Assembly: GCF_020535545.1 (NCBI RefSeq)
Contig: NZ_CP084752.1
Location: 2,879,501 to 2,943,500 of the forward strand
Source: Roseateles sp. XES5
GTDB lineage: Bacteria > Pseudomonadota > Alphaproteobacteria > Rhizobiales > Rhizobiaceae
Length of the DNA stretch: 64,000 nucleotides
Reading direction: 5' to 3'
Made by a program: the position numbers and the translations under genes. Positions within the stretch are counted from its first letter, which is position 1, and every line of letters begins with the position of its first letter. A model generated the notes under the pieces. That model saw only the letters and a program-made list of their open reading frames with translations, had not been told where the DNA came from and searched no databases. Shown here piece after piece: positions 24,674 through 35,865 of the stretch.

Positions 24674-25639
24674 ATGACCCCGAGCCAATCCGCCCGCACG
24701 GCGGAAAAACAGCGCGACATCCAGAAGGACGTTGCCGAGGCCGACCGCAAGGGCAAGGCGGAAGAGCCGAAGGCCATGCAGGCCGGCGCCCGGCTCTATC
24801 CCGTGCCGCCGTTTCCGAAGCAGCATCTGGCCAAGCCCGGCCACGAGGCGGATGTCGATCCGCCGCCAATGTATGACGCGCCTTTCTACAAGGGCTCGGA
24901 AAAGCTTAAGGGCAAGGTGGCGCTGATTACAGGCGGCGATTCCGGCATCGGCCGGGCGGTTTCCGTGCTCTTCGCCCGCGAGGGCGCGGATGTCGCGATC
25001 TGCCATCTTGCCGAGGGCGGCGATGCGAAGGAGACGATTGCCGCCGTGGAGGCGGAGGGCCGGCGCTGCATCGCCTTTGCCGGCGATGTGAAGGACAAGG
25101 CTTTCTGCGCCCAGACGGTGACATGCGTGGTGCGTGATCTCGGCCGGCTCGACATCCTCGTCAACAATGCGGCTTTCCAGGTGCACACGAAGGACATTGT
25201 CGACCTCACGGAAGGGCATTTCGACGAGACGCTGAAGACCAATCTCTACGGCTATTTCTTCATGGCGCAGGCGGCCGTGCCGCATATGGAGCAAGGATCG
25301 GCCATCATCAATACGGGGTCGATCACCGGCATCGACGGTTCCAAGGGCCTGCTGGATTATTCCATGACCAAGGGCGGCATCCATGCCTTCACGCGTGCGC
25401 TGGCCGGCCAGCTCGTGCCGCGCGGCATTCGCGTCAACGCCGTCGCGCCCGGCCCGGTCTGGACGCCGCTCAACCCTTCCGACAAGGAGGCCGGGGACGT
25501 TGCGAAGTTCGGGGCGCAAACGCCGATGAAACGCCCCGCCCAGCCGGAAGAACTCGCTCCGGCCTATGTCTTCCTCGCCTCGTCGCACTGCTCCAGCTAC
25601 ATCACGGGCGAAGTGCTGCCGATCATTGGCGGGTACTGA
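24674..25639 (+). CDS. Short-chain dehydrogenase, YghA-like stress oxidoreductase
   Basis: A 321-residue SDR with the roughly 55-residue N-terminal extension (PVPPFPKQHLAKPGHEADVDPPPMYDAPFYKGSEKLKGK) typical of the YghA/general-stress subgroup. Motifs: NAD(P)-binding TGGDSGIGRAVS, NNAAFQ, catalytic Ser in NTGSITG and YSMTKGG (YxxxK). GAGAGG precedes the ATG at 24674. Relatives are regulated by general-stress sigma factors in several bacteria, matching the promoter at 23600. The substrate is unknown. Confidence 0.9.
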   Translation: MTPSQSARTAEKQRDIQKDVAEADRKGKAEEPKAMQAGARLYPVPPFPKQHLAKPGHEADVDPPPMYDAPFYKGSEKLKGKVALITGGDSGIGRAVSVLFAREGADVAICHLAEGGDAKETIAAVEAEGRRCIAFAGDVKDKAFCAQTVTCVVRDLGRLDILVNNAAFQVHTKDIVDLTEGHFDETLKTNLYGYFFMAQAAVPHMEQGSAIINTGSITGIDGSKGLLDYSMTKGGIHAFTRALAGQLVPRGIRVNAVAPGPVWTPLNPSDKEAGDVAKFGAQTPMKRPAQPEELAPAYVFLASSHCSSYITGEVLPIIGGY

Positions 25640-25643
25640 AAAC

Positions 25644-25682
25644 GGAAAAGCCGGGCGAAGGCCGCCCGGCTTTTCCGTTTTC
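25644..25682. terminator. Bidirectional terminator between the SDR operon and carB
   Basis: A perfect 14-bp stem GGAAAAGCCGGGCG / CGCCCGGCTTTTCC with a 5-base loop. It has T-rich flanks on both strands, so it can serve both convergent transcripts. Confidence 0.85.
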
Positions 25683-25694
25683 GAACGGTTTTTC

Positions 25695-29165
<3,471 letters not shown>

Positions 29166-29496
29166 CTCTCTATCCGTTCTTCCGCGTGCGCGAAAAACCG
29201 GCCATGGTGATGGGTTCACCGGCCGGGCGCGCATCTATGGTCGTTCAAAGGCTAGAAGCGGCTTATAGGCAAATGCAGGGGCAAGCGGAACCCCGAAAAT
29301 CGCCCAATCGACAGGAAAAGTGCGGGTCCGGTTTCAGCCCCGTGCGGCGTCCATATAGCCCTCGCTCCACCGGGAACGAGCGTGTGGACCTTGGCGATTG
29401 TCAGTCGGGGCGGGTCCTTTTTGCAATAACATCCGACTATCGCGCATGAAAAAGAGCCGCTAGAAGTCGAAGCGTTATCCGGGGCAAGGATAGCGA
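29166..29496. other. Non-coding region between divergent carB and methyltransferase genes
   Basis: About 330 bases without a credible gene. It should hold the carB promoter and leader (minus strand) and the promoter of the methyltransferase (plus strand). I found no clear riboswitch, attenuator peptide or strong promoter pair. Confidence 0.5.
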
Positions 29497-30561
29497 GTGA
29501 CGTATGAGGATATGATGCTATCGCGTATTTTGGGGCCGTTCCGCAGGCTTTTTGGAGAAGCAGCCCTCGGCACGACAGCATCGGATCTGTCGCCGTCGCT
29601 CGTGACGCCCAGCTGGATCAATCCTTACCGAAGCAGAAAGCGCCGCCTTCGCAAGCATATCGGCCTGACCACGAAAGTGCTTGAGATCGGCCCCTTGGCC
29701 CGGCCGATCGCGCCGAAGAGAGAGGGTTACAACAGCTATACCGTCGACAACATGGATCGCGATGGCCTGCTGGCACAATATGCTCACGCCCACTACGACC
29801 CCGAGAGCATCGAGGAGGTGGATTTCGTCTGGAATGCCGGCGACTTGGCGGATGCCGTCAGCGAAGAGCATCATGCAACGTTCGAGGTCATCGTCCTTAG
29901 TCACGTGCTCGAACATTTGCCGGACCCTATCGGCTTCCTCAACAGTTGCAGTCGATTGCTGAAACCGGGTGGCATCGTCACGGTGGCGTTGCCCGACAAA
30001 CGGCATTGCTTCGATCTCTTCAGGCCGGTCACGACCACCGGGCAATGGCTCACGGCGTTCCGTCAGAAGGCCACGGCCCACAACGATCTTGCGCTCTTCG
30101 ATTACGCAACCTTGGCAGTCGCCAAGCACGGAGAGTTGAGCTGGCCGGATTCAAGGCATGCGGCGCGCGATCTCACCTTCCTGAACATGAGCCTGGAAAG
30201 CGCCTACGCGCGGTTCTTTGCGGATGATGCGCGCCGTCCTGATGGTTATCAGGACTGCCACGCTTCGGTGTTCACACCGGCGAGCTTCGCATTGCTGGCA
30301 CAGGAATGCGAAGCGATCGGAGTGAGTTCTCTCGCTTTGGAGTTCGTATCGGTTGCCCGGGGGGACGAGTTCTTTGCACATCTTCGTCTCGCGCAGCGGC
30401 AACCGATCAGCCATCATGACCGGATGCAGCTTCTGGCGCTGATGGCAAAGGAACAGAGCGAGGGCTTTCGCAAGATCAAGGTGGCGCGCCCGTCATTGAT
30501 GCGCACGGCCCTTGAAGGGCTGAAATGCCGAGTACGGGATTTGATCTCTCCCGACGCATAA
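29497..30561 (+). CDS. SAM-dependent methyltransferase, class I, unknown substrate
   Basis: A 354-residue cytoplasmic protein (GTG start; two ATG codons at 29512/29515 are alternatives). The SAM fold is visible: motif I-like VLEIGPLARPI, an acidic residue in YTVDNMDRDG, VIVLSHVLEHLPDPIGFLNSCSRLLKPGG (motifs II/III) and IVTVALPDKRHCF. The about 120-residue C-terminal extension is not recognised. Methyltransferases of this shape often act on glycans or lipids. Its codon choice is less biased than that of its neighbours, and it has no operon partner, so recent acquisition is possible. Confidence 0.75.
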   Translation: MTYEDMMLSRILGPFRRLFGEAALGTTASDLSPSLVTPSWINPYRSRKRRLRKHIGLTTKVLEIGPLARPIAPKREGYNSYTVDNMDRDGLLAQYAHAHYDPESIEEVDFVWNAGDLADAVSEEHHATFEVIVLSHVLEHLPDPIGFLNSCSRLLKPGGIVTVALPDKRHCFDLFRPVTTTGQWLTAFRQKATAHNDLALFDYATLAVAKHGELSWPDSRHAARDLTFLNMSLESAYARFFADDARRPDGYQDCHASVFTPASFALLAQECEAIGVSSLALEFVSVARGDEFFAHLRLAQRQPISHHDRMQLLALMAKEQSEGFRKIKVARPSLMRTALEGLKCRVRDLISPDA

Positions 30562-30638
30562 CGGGCGTGTCGAGATAGGCGCCGTGTCTGGCCCCGGCCT
30601 CATTTTTATGCGAGGCCTCAGCGCCCTGACAGGATGCC

Positions 30639-31448
30639 TCACTCCGTCGCCAATATGCCCGGCAGTTCCTTCAGAATGCTGTCGCGGGCGCGCAGGCTTG
30701 TGCGGGGTTCCTGTTTCTTCTCGTCCTTGAGCAGCCGGACGAAGACGACGGTGCGCTCGTCGCGGCGCGCCCAGCCGACATACCAGCCCCACGGTCTGCC
30801 ATAGTCGAAGGTGCCGTCCGCCTTGCGGGAATAGGCCATGCCGGTCTTGCCTTGCACGCCCCAGCCGTCGTCGATGTCGCGCCGCTCGACGATCTCCATG
30901 GCGGCATCCATGGCTTCGGCGGAGACGGGCAGTTCGTGGTTCACCAGTTTCCTGAGGAATTCCACCTGCTCGCGGGGCGAGATTTTCAGCGAGGAGGCGA
31001 TCCAGGCGCGTTCCAGCCCGTTGTTCTTGCCGGGATCGCCCGTCATGTCGGCATTGCCGTAGCCGAAGGCTTCCGCATAGTCGCGCATCTGTTCGTAGCC
31101 GAGGAATTCGGCGATGCGCTGGGAATACCAGACGACGGAAAATTCCATCCAGCGTTTCGGCGTCGTCGGTTGCCGCCAGGCATCGCCGCCCCAGTCCGGG
31201 TAACCCTTCATGAAGGGCAGCACGGGCTCCTCGGCATTTTCCAGGAAGCCGGAATCGTAGCCCATCACGGCAAGCGGCACCTTGAAGGTGGAGGCGGGGG
31301 TCACGCGGGTCTTGCAATCGCCCTCTTCGAGGATGATCTCGGTGCTTGCCGCATCGGCGACGATCGTACAAATGGTACGGGCTTGCGCGGAGGAGGAGAG
31401 GCTTGCGGCCAGCAGGGCGCCGGCCGCGAAGAGACGCTTGTCCATCAC
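30639..31448 (-). CDS. Class D (OXA-type) beta-lactamase
   Basis: A 269-residue periplasmic serine beta-lactamase with signal peptide FAAGALLAASLSSSAQA. All class D motifs are present: STFK (S53-K56, the lysine being the carboxylated residue), SxV as S104-V-V, YGN (Y130-G-N132) and KTG (K201-G203), with WGWYVGW after it. It is divergent from an AmpR-like LysR regulator, suggesting inducible expression. The substrate spectrum cannot be predicted from sequence alone. Confidence 0.93.
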   Translation of the reverse strand: MMDKRLFAAGALLAASLSSSAQARTICTIVADAASTEIILEEGDCKTRVTPASTFKVPLAVMGYDSGFLENAEEPVLPFMKGYPDWGGDAWRQPTTPKRWMEFSVVWYSQRIAEFLGYEQMRDYAEAFGYGNADMTGDPGKNNGLERAWIASSLKISPREQVEFLRKLVNHELPVSAEAMDAAMEIVERRDIDDGWGVQGKTGMAYSRKADGTFDYGRPWGWYVGWARRDERTVVFVRLLKDEKKQEPRTSLRARDSILKELPGILATE

Positions 31449-31480
31449 GTTTTCCTTGGTTTTCGAAGGTTTTCGCAGTC

Positions 31481-31509
31481 TGGATAGCAGCGCCTTGATG
31501 TGCTGACAA
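31481..31509 (-). promoter_or_regulatory. Candidate promoter of the beta-lactamase gene
   Basis: On the minus strand, TTGTCA (31509-31504), a 17-base spacer and TATCCA (31486-31481). It lies in the 106-base gap shared with the divergent regulator, where an AmpR-type operator would be expected. Confidence 0.45.
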
Positions 31510-31554
31510 AAGACGAATACTGGTCTTAGCCATTAGGAAAACTGGGGCATCGCC

Positions 31555-32442
31555 ATGGTTCGGCCATATCTTCCTCTGAATGCCTTTCGTGCTTTCGAGG
31601 CGTCCGCCCGGCATCTGAGCTTCACGCGAGCGGCCATCGAACTGAATGTCACGCAGGCGGCGGTCAGCCATCAGGTGAAGAGCCTGGAGGAGCAGATCGG
31701 CGTGGTGCTGTTCAAGCGCCTGCCGCGCGGGCTGATGATCACGGCGGAAGGCGAAAGCCTGTTGCCGGTGCTGCGCGACAGTTTCGACCGCATGGCCGAT
31801 GCCGTGGAGCGTTTTCGCGGCGGGCATGTGCGGGAAATCCTGACGATCGGTGCCGTCGGAACCTTCGCGGTCGGCTGGCTCCTGCCGCGCCTTGCCGCCT
31901 TCCGCGAGCGCCATCCCTTCGTCGAGGTGCGGCTTTCCACCAACAACAACCGCGTCGATCTCGCCGCCGAAGGCCTCGATTTCGCCATCCGCTTCGGTGC
32001 CGGCGCCTGGCACGGGACGGATGCGGTCCGCCTCTTCGACGCGCCGCTTTCGGTGCTCGCCATTCCCGTCGTGGCGCACGATCTCAAGGAGCCGGCCGAT
32101 CTTCTCGGCCATACATTGCTGCGCTCCTATCGCCGCGACGAGTGGACGCGCTGGTTCGAGGCCGCCGGGTTGCCGCGCACGCCGCCGCCGCAGAATGCCA
32201 TCGTCTTCGATACGTCGCTCGCCATGATGGAAGCGGTGCTGCAGGGCGCAGGCGTCGGCCTCGCTCCGCCGCTGATGTTTTCGCGGCTGCTCTCCTCCGG
32301 TGCGGTGGTGCAGCCGTTCCGGACGAGCGTCACGCTCGGCAGCTATTGGTTGACCCACCTGCAATCGCGCACCGTCACCCCGGCCATGTCCGCCTTCGCG
32401 GCCTGGCTGAGGGCGACGGTGAGGGAGGAGGGGCTGGCCTGA
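31555..32442 (+). CDS. AmpR-like LysR-family regulator
   Basis: A 295-residue LysR protein whose N-terminus, VRPYLPLNAFRAFEASARHLSFTRAAIELNVTQAAVSHQVKSLEEQIG, is almost the AmpR/GcvA-subfamily signature. The effector domain includes RLSTNNNRVDLAAEGLDFAIRFGAG. AmpR proteins activate a divergent beta-lactamase gene in response to muropeptides; the divergent class D gene here fits that role. The alternative is a GcvA-type regulator with another target. Confidence 0.88.
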   Translation: MVRPYLPLNAFRAFEASARHLSFTRAAIELNVTQAAVSHQVKSLEEQIGVVLFKRLPRGLMITAEGESLLPVLRDSFDRMADAVERFRGGHVREILTIGAVGTFAVGWLLPRLAAFRERHPFVEVRLSTNNNRVDLAAEGLDFAIRFGAGAWHGTDAVRLFDAPLSVLAIPVVAHDLKEPADLLGHTLLRSYRRDEWTRWFEAAGLPRTPPPQNAIVFDTSLAMMEAVLQGAGVGLAPPLMFSRLLSSGAVVQPFRTSVTLGSYWLTHLQSRTVTPAMSAFAAWLRATVREEGLA

Positions 32443-32447
32443 ACCCG

Positions 32448-33107
32448 TCAGGTCAGGTTGCGGCGGCGCTCCAGTTCCGCGTCTGTCGGCGTCTCGAACT
32501 CGAAGGAACCGGTGGCGACCGCGCCGGCGCGGGCATATTTGCTCATGACGACGCCGGTATCGCTGGTGCGCGAATCGATTAGCGTCAGCGCCCGCGGGAA
32601 GGACGCGTCACCGAAGAGGCGCTTGCCCTTGCCGAGGATGACCGGGAAGACGGAGACGTGGACCTCGTCGACGAGGTCATGTTCGAACAGCGCCTTGAGG
32701 AACTCGGTGGAACCCTGCGTCAGGAGGTTCGGTCCGTCCGCGGCCTTCAGCGTCTTTACCGCCGCGACGATGTCCGCGCCGAGTGCGTGGCTGTTCTGCC
32801 AGGTCGGCCTGAAGGCCGGATTGCGCGTCGCGACATATTTGTTGATGCGGTCGAAGAGCGGGCCGATCGGATCGTCTTTTTCCACATAGGGCCAGTGGGC
32901 GGCGAAGATGTCGTAGGTCTTGCGGCCGAGCAGGAGGTCGAAGGGTTGGGCGAAGGTCTCGCCGATGGCCGCGCCCATCTTCTCGTCGAAGAGCGGGGCC
33001 GCCCAACCACCGAAGCGGAAGCCGCCGATGGGGTCCTCCTGCGGCCCGCCGGGCGCCTGCATGATGCCGTCGAGACTGGTGAAGGCGCCGACAATGATCT
33101 TACGCAT
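32448..33107 (-). CDS. Dihydrofolate reductase-fold protein (RibD C-terminal-like)
   Basis: The start at 33107 (MRKIIVGAFTSLDGIMQ) follows GAGGAGAAACC and gives 219 residues. The fold is shown by the N-terminal strand, LLLGRKTYDIFAAHWPY and the NADPH-binding GADIVAAVKTLKAADGPNLLTQGSTEFLKALFEHDLVDEVHVSVFPVILGKGKRLFG. Such YyaP/YwjB-type proteins are annotated as reductases of unknown substrate. It converges on the AmpR-like gene with only 5 bases between stops. Confidence 0.88.
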   Translation of the reverse strand: MRKIIVGAFTSLDGIMQAPGGPQEDPIGGFRFGGWAAPLFDEKMGAAIGETFAQPFDLLLGRKTYDIFAAHWPYVEKDDPIGPLFDRINKYVATRNPAFRPTWQNSHALGADIVAAVKTLKAADGPNLLTQGSTEFLKALFEHDLVDEVHVSVFPVILGKGKRLFGDASFPRALTLIDSRTSDTGVVMSKYARAGAVATGSFEFETPTDAELERRRNLT

Positions 33108-33192
33108 GGGGTTTCTCCTCGCAATTGAATGACCTGATATCCAGAGACGAACGGTGAAGGCACGATCCGACAGGCGCCCGGGAAAATTCGTA

Positions 33193-34044
33193 TCAGCCCC
33201 AGCGATCGCGCACCGCCTCATTGCGGCTGCGGCTGACGGGGATCTCCCGTCCGTCCTTGAGGCGGATCGCCAACCTGCCGTCGCTGCGCAGCAACCGGTC
33301 GACATGGTTGTCGGCGACGAAATGCGAGCGATGCACCTGTAGCCCGGCCGTGCCGCCAAGCTCCTCCAGCGCATCGGAGAAGCGCAGGAGAACGAGTTCC
33401 CGACCGCGGCTCGTCGTCACCTCCGTGTAATGATCGGCGACTGTCATATGCAGGATGGTGCCGCGGTTTTCCGGCTTGAGGCGACGCAGCAGGGGAACTT
33501 CGCTCCGTTCTCCTGTCTGTTCTTCGGCCACGGGCGCCGGGGTGGGCGCGAGCGCTTCGGCCTGCTTGCTGCTCATCGTCATGAAGGTGAGGCCGCAGAA
33601 CAGCGCTGAGAGCAGAAGGCCCGTCGCGATGCTTTCCGCGATGGTGGCGAGCGTCGGCGTGCCGCCGAAGGTCAGAAGGCTGATCGCCTCCGTCGCCAGT
33701 CCGACGGGAATGCCGGCGATGACGGTGCCCAGCGCCATGCGGCGGGGAAGGGACGGGATGCGGCCGCGCAGCAGCGTGTTGACGAAGACGATGGCGGTGA
33801 CGGCAATGCCCCAGGCGACGGCGTGCAGCACCAGCCAGAAGCCGAGCCGCGGCGCGGCCGCCAGACGCTCGGCAGTGCCATAGGGACCCGTCACCCAGAA
33901 GATCAGCACGACCGCACCGAAGGTTGCCCAGAAGCGCGGGGCACGCAGGAAAACCTGCAGTTCACGAAGCGCGGATTGCGGGAGAGGGCGTTCCACGAAG
34001 TTTTCCGTCCGTTCGGGCCAAAGCGTTTGAGGCACCCCGATCAA
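33193..34044 (-). CDS. Membrane-anchored LytTR-domain transcription regulator
   Basis: A protein of up to 283 residues; the longest frame begins with TTG, and GTG at 33996 with ACGGAAA upstream may be the real start. Four hydrophobic segments (from FWATFGAVVLIFWVTG to LLLSALFCGLTFMTM) precede a C-terminal LytTR DNA-binding domain (ILHMTVADHYTEVTTSRGRELVLLRFSDALEELGGTAGLQVHRSHFVADNHV). Membrane LytTR proteins form a distinct class of integral-membrane regulators. It is divergent from the DUF2306 gene, 43 bases away, its likely target. Confidence 0.88.
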   Translation of the reverse strand: MIGVPQTLWPERTENFVERPLPQSALRELQVFLRAPRFWATFGAVVLIFWVTGPYGTAERLAAAPRLGFWLVLHAVAWGIAVTAIVFVNTLLRGRIPSLPRRMALGTVIAGIPVGLATEAISLLTFGGTPTLATIAESIATGLLLSALFCGLTFMTMSSKQAEALAPTPAPVAEEQTGERSEVPLLRRLKPENRGTILHMTVADHYTEVTTSRGRELVLLRFSDALEELGGTAGLQVHRSHFVADNHVDRLLRSDGRLAIRLKDGREIPVSRSRNEAVRDRWG

Positions 34045-34087
34045 TGGCGGAAGACGGGACCGAATTCAACCGCACCCCGGACCGACC

Positions 34088-34609
34088 ATGACCTTCGAAC
34101 CGCTTCTGACCGCTCCATTCGCCATCCAGTTTCATGTTGCGACCGTTCTGCCGGCCGCCGTGCTCGGCGCCGTTCTGCTCGCCCGCCCCAAGGGTACGCC
34201 GACCCATCGCCTGCTCGGGAAAATCTGGTTGGTGCTGATGGTCGCGACGAGTGCCTCGACCTTCTTCATTCATGGCATCGACACCGTCGCCGGCTTCAGT
34301 CCGATCCATCTCCTCTCGGTCTATGTCATCGTGGGCAGCGTCATGGCGGTCAATGCAGCCCGCCGGCGCGATATCCGCGCGCACCGCGCCCATGTCACCG
34401 GCATGTATTTCGGCGGCATCGTCGTCGCCGGCCTCTTCACCTTGGTGCCGCACCGCGTGATGGGCGCGATGATCTTCGACGGCACGTCGGGTTTCGCCAG
34501 CGGCCTCGCCGCCGCCATCGTCAGCGTGCTGCTCGTCGCCGCAGGCGCCCTGGCCGCCCGCGAGGCCGGCTGGGCACAGCGCGTCAACGCGATGTTCCGG
34601 CGGCGGTGA
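34088..34609 (+). CDS. DUF2306-type integral membrane protein
   Basis: A 173-residue protein with about five membrane segments. Conserved polar residues in the first half (FQFHVA-like IQFHVATVLPAAVL, GTPTHRLLGKIWL, STFFIHG) and RAHRAHVTGMYFGGIVVAGLFT match the DUF2306 pattern; the repeated histidines may bind haem or metal, which is inference. Function unknown. It is probably controlled by the divergent membrane-bound LytTR regulator. Confidence 0.82.
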   Translation: MTFEPLLTAPFAIQFHVATVLPAAVLGAVLLARPKGTPTHRLLGKIWLVLMVATSASTFFIHGIDTVAGFSPIHLLSVYVIVGSVMAVNAARRRDIRAHRAHVTGMYFGGIVVAGLFTLVPHRVMGAMIFDGTSGFASGLAAAIVSVLLVAAGALAAREAGWAQRVNAMFRRR

Positions 34610-34664
34610 GGCGCCGCTTTTCATTTTGCAAGGCGCCCCTGCAAGCCCTATAAGCTGGTGCTGA

Positions 34665-34689
34665 GGAACGAATTCATGCGGTGAGCGTT
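34665..34689 (+). promoter_or_regulatory. EcfG-type general stress promoter (GGAAC-N16-CGTT)
   Basis: GGAAC at 34665-34669 and CGTT at 34686-34689, 16 bases apart. The predicted transcript start (about 34698) lies after the GTG at 34681 and before the ATG at 34720, which supports the ATG as the true start of the peptidase gene. Confidence 0.6.
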
Positions 34690-34719
34690 CGTCGGCAATT
34701 CAATGCGGGGAAATGCGCC

Positions 34720-35664
34720 ATGGAATGGAAAGGTCGTCGCCAGTCGGACAATATCGAGGACCAGCGTGGAGCCGGTCCCTCGGCGGGCGGGGGCAACCCC
34801 TTTGGCCGCGGCAGCGGCGGCGGGTTCCGCATTCCCATGGGCGGCGGTCGCCGCGCCGGCGGCGGCATGAGCTTTGGCACGATCATCTTCCTCGTCGTCA
34901 TCTACTTCGTGCTGAAGATGATGGGCATCGACCTTCTGCAGGTGATGGGCGAGGGCGGTGGCGGCCAGGTCAGCATGCCGGGCTTCGAGCAGACGGAAAG
35001 CGCAAGCCGCCGCGCATCGCCGCAGGAAGAAGAGACCAAGGCCTTCATGGCGACGGTGCTCGCCGAGACGGAAGACACCTGGAACGGCATCTTCCAGGCG
35101 GCCGGCGAGCGCTACGAGGAGCCCAAGATGGTGCTCTTCTCCGGTTCCGTGCAGTCGGCCTGCGGTTTTGCCTCGGCCGCCTCCGGTCCGTTCTATTGCC
35201 CGGGGGACCGCAAGGTCTATCTCGACATGAGCTTCTTCGACGAGCTTGCCAACAAGTTCGATGCGGCCGGCGATTTCGCCCAGGCCTATGTCGTCGCGCA
35301 TGAGGTGGGCCACCACGTGCAGAACCTTACCGGCGTGCTGCCGCGCTTCAACCAGCAGCGCCAGCGCATGAGCGAGGTGGAGGCCAACCAGATGTCGATC
35401 CGCGTCGAGCTCCAGGCCGATTGCTACGCCGGCATCTGGGGCAAATATACCGAGCAGAAGGGCATTCTGGAGCGCGGCGACCTCGAAGAGGCGCTGAATG
35501 CGGCCACGCAGATTGGCGACGACACATTGCAGAAGCGCATGCAGGGATATGTCGTGCCCGAGAGCTTTAACCATGGCACGTCCGACCAGCGCCGCCGGTG
35601 GTTCAAGCGCGGTTTCGATACCGGCCGCGTCGATGCCTGCGACACCTTCAAGGGCGACGTCTGA
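34720..35664 (+). CDS. Neutral zinc metallopeptidase, YpfJ family
   Basis: A 314-residue protein with a basic/Gly-rich N-terminus (MEWKGRRQSDNIEDQRG, the family signature), one membrane segment (MSFGTIIFLVVIYFVLKMMG) and a periplasmic catalytic domain. The zinc site HEVGHH (H194-E195-H198) is intact, with a downstream acidic residue in VELQADCYAGIWG. Cysteines in SACGFASAASGPFYCPGD may form a disulfide. Physiological substrates are unknown. It carries an EcfG-type promoter and its own terminator. Confidence 0.92.
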   Translation: MEWKGRRQSDNIEDQRGAGPSAGGGNPFGRGSGGGFRIPMGGGRRAGGGMSFGTIIFLVVIYFVLKMMGIDLLQVMGEGGGGQVSMPGFEQTESASRRASPQEEETKAFMATVLAETEDTWNGIFQAAGERYEEPKMVLFSGSVQSACGFASAASGPFYCPGDRKVYLDMSFFDELANKFDAAGDFAQAYVVAHEVGHHVQNLTGVLPRFNQQRQRMSEVEANQMSIRVELQADCYAGIWGKYTEQKGILERGDLEEALNAATQIGDDTLQKRMQGYVVPESFNHGTSDQRRRWFKRGFDTGRVDACDTFKGDV

Positions 35665-35691
35665 GGTTTAAGTCCCGCGCCGACGAACAGG

Positions 35692-35722
35692 ACCCTCCGG
35701 CTTAGCGGCAGGAGGGTTTTTT
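35692..35722 (+). terminator. Terminator of the zinc metallopeptidase gene
   Basis: ACCCTCC and GGAGGGT pair around a 12-base loop and are followed by a T-tract. Confidence 0.8.
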
Positions 35723-35865
35723 GCGTTTTCATCAGGAAAATGCATCGGAACCATCAAAACTTTTGCGTTGTTCACGGATTGTTTCGTTGACCGAAGTGAA
35801 ATAGAACTCGCCGCCTGACATTTTTGCCTGCCATGCGGGCGCCGTTCATTTTTCGAGGTCCTCCC

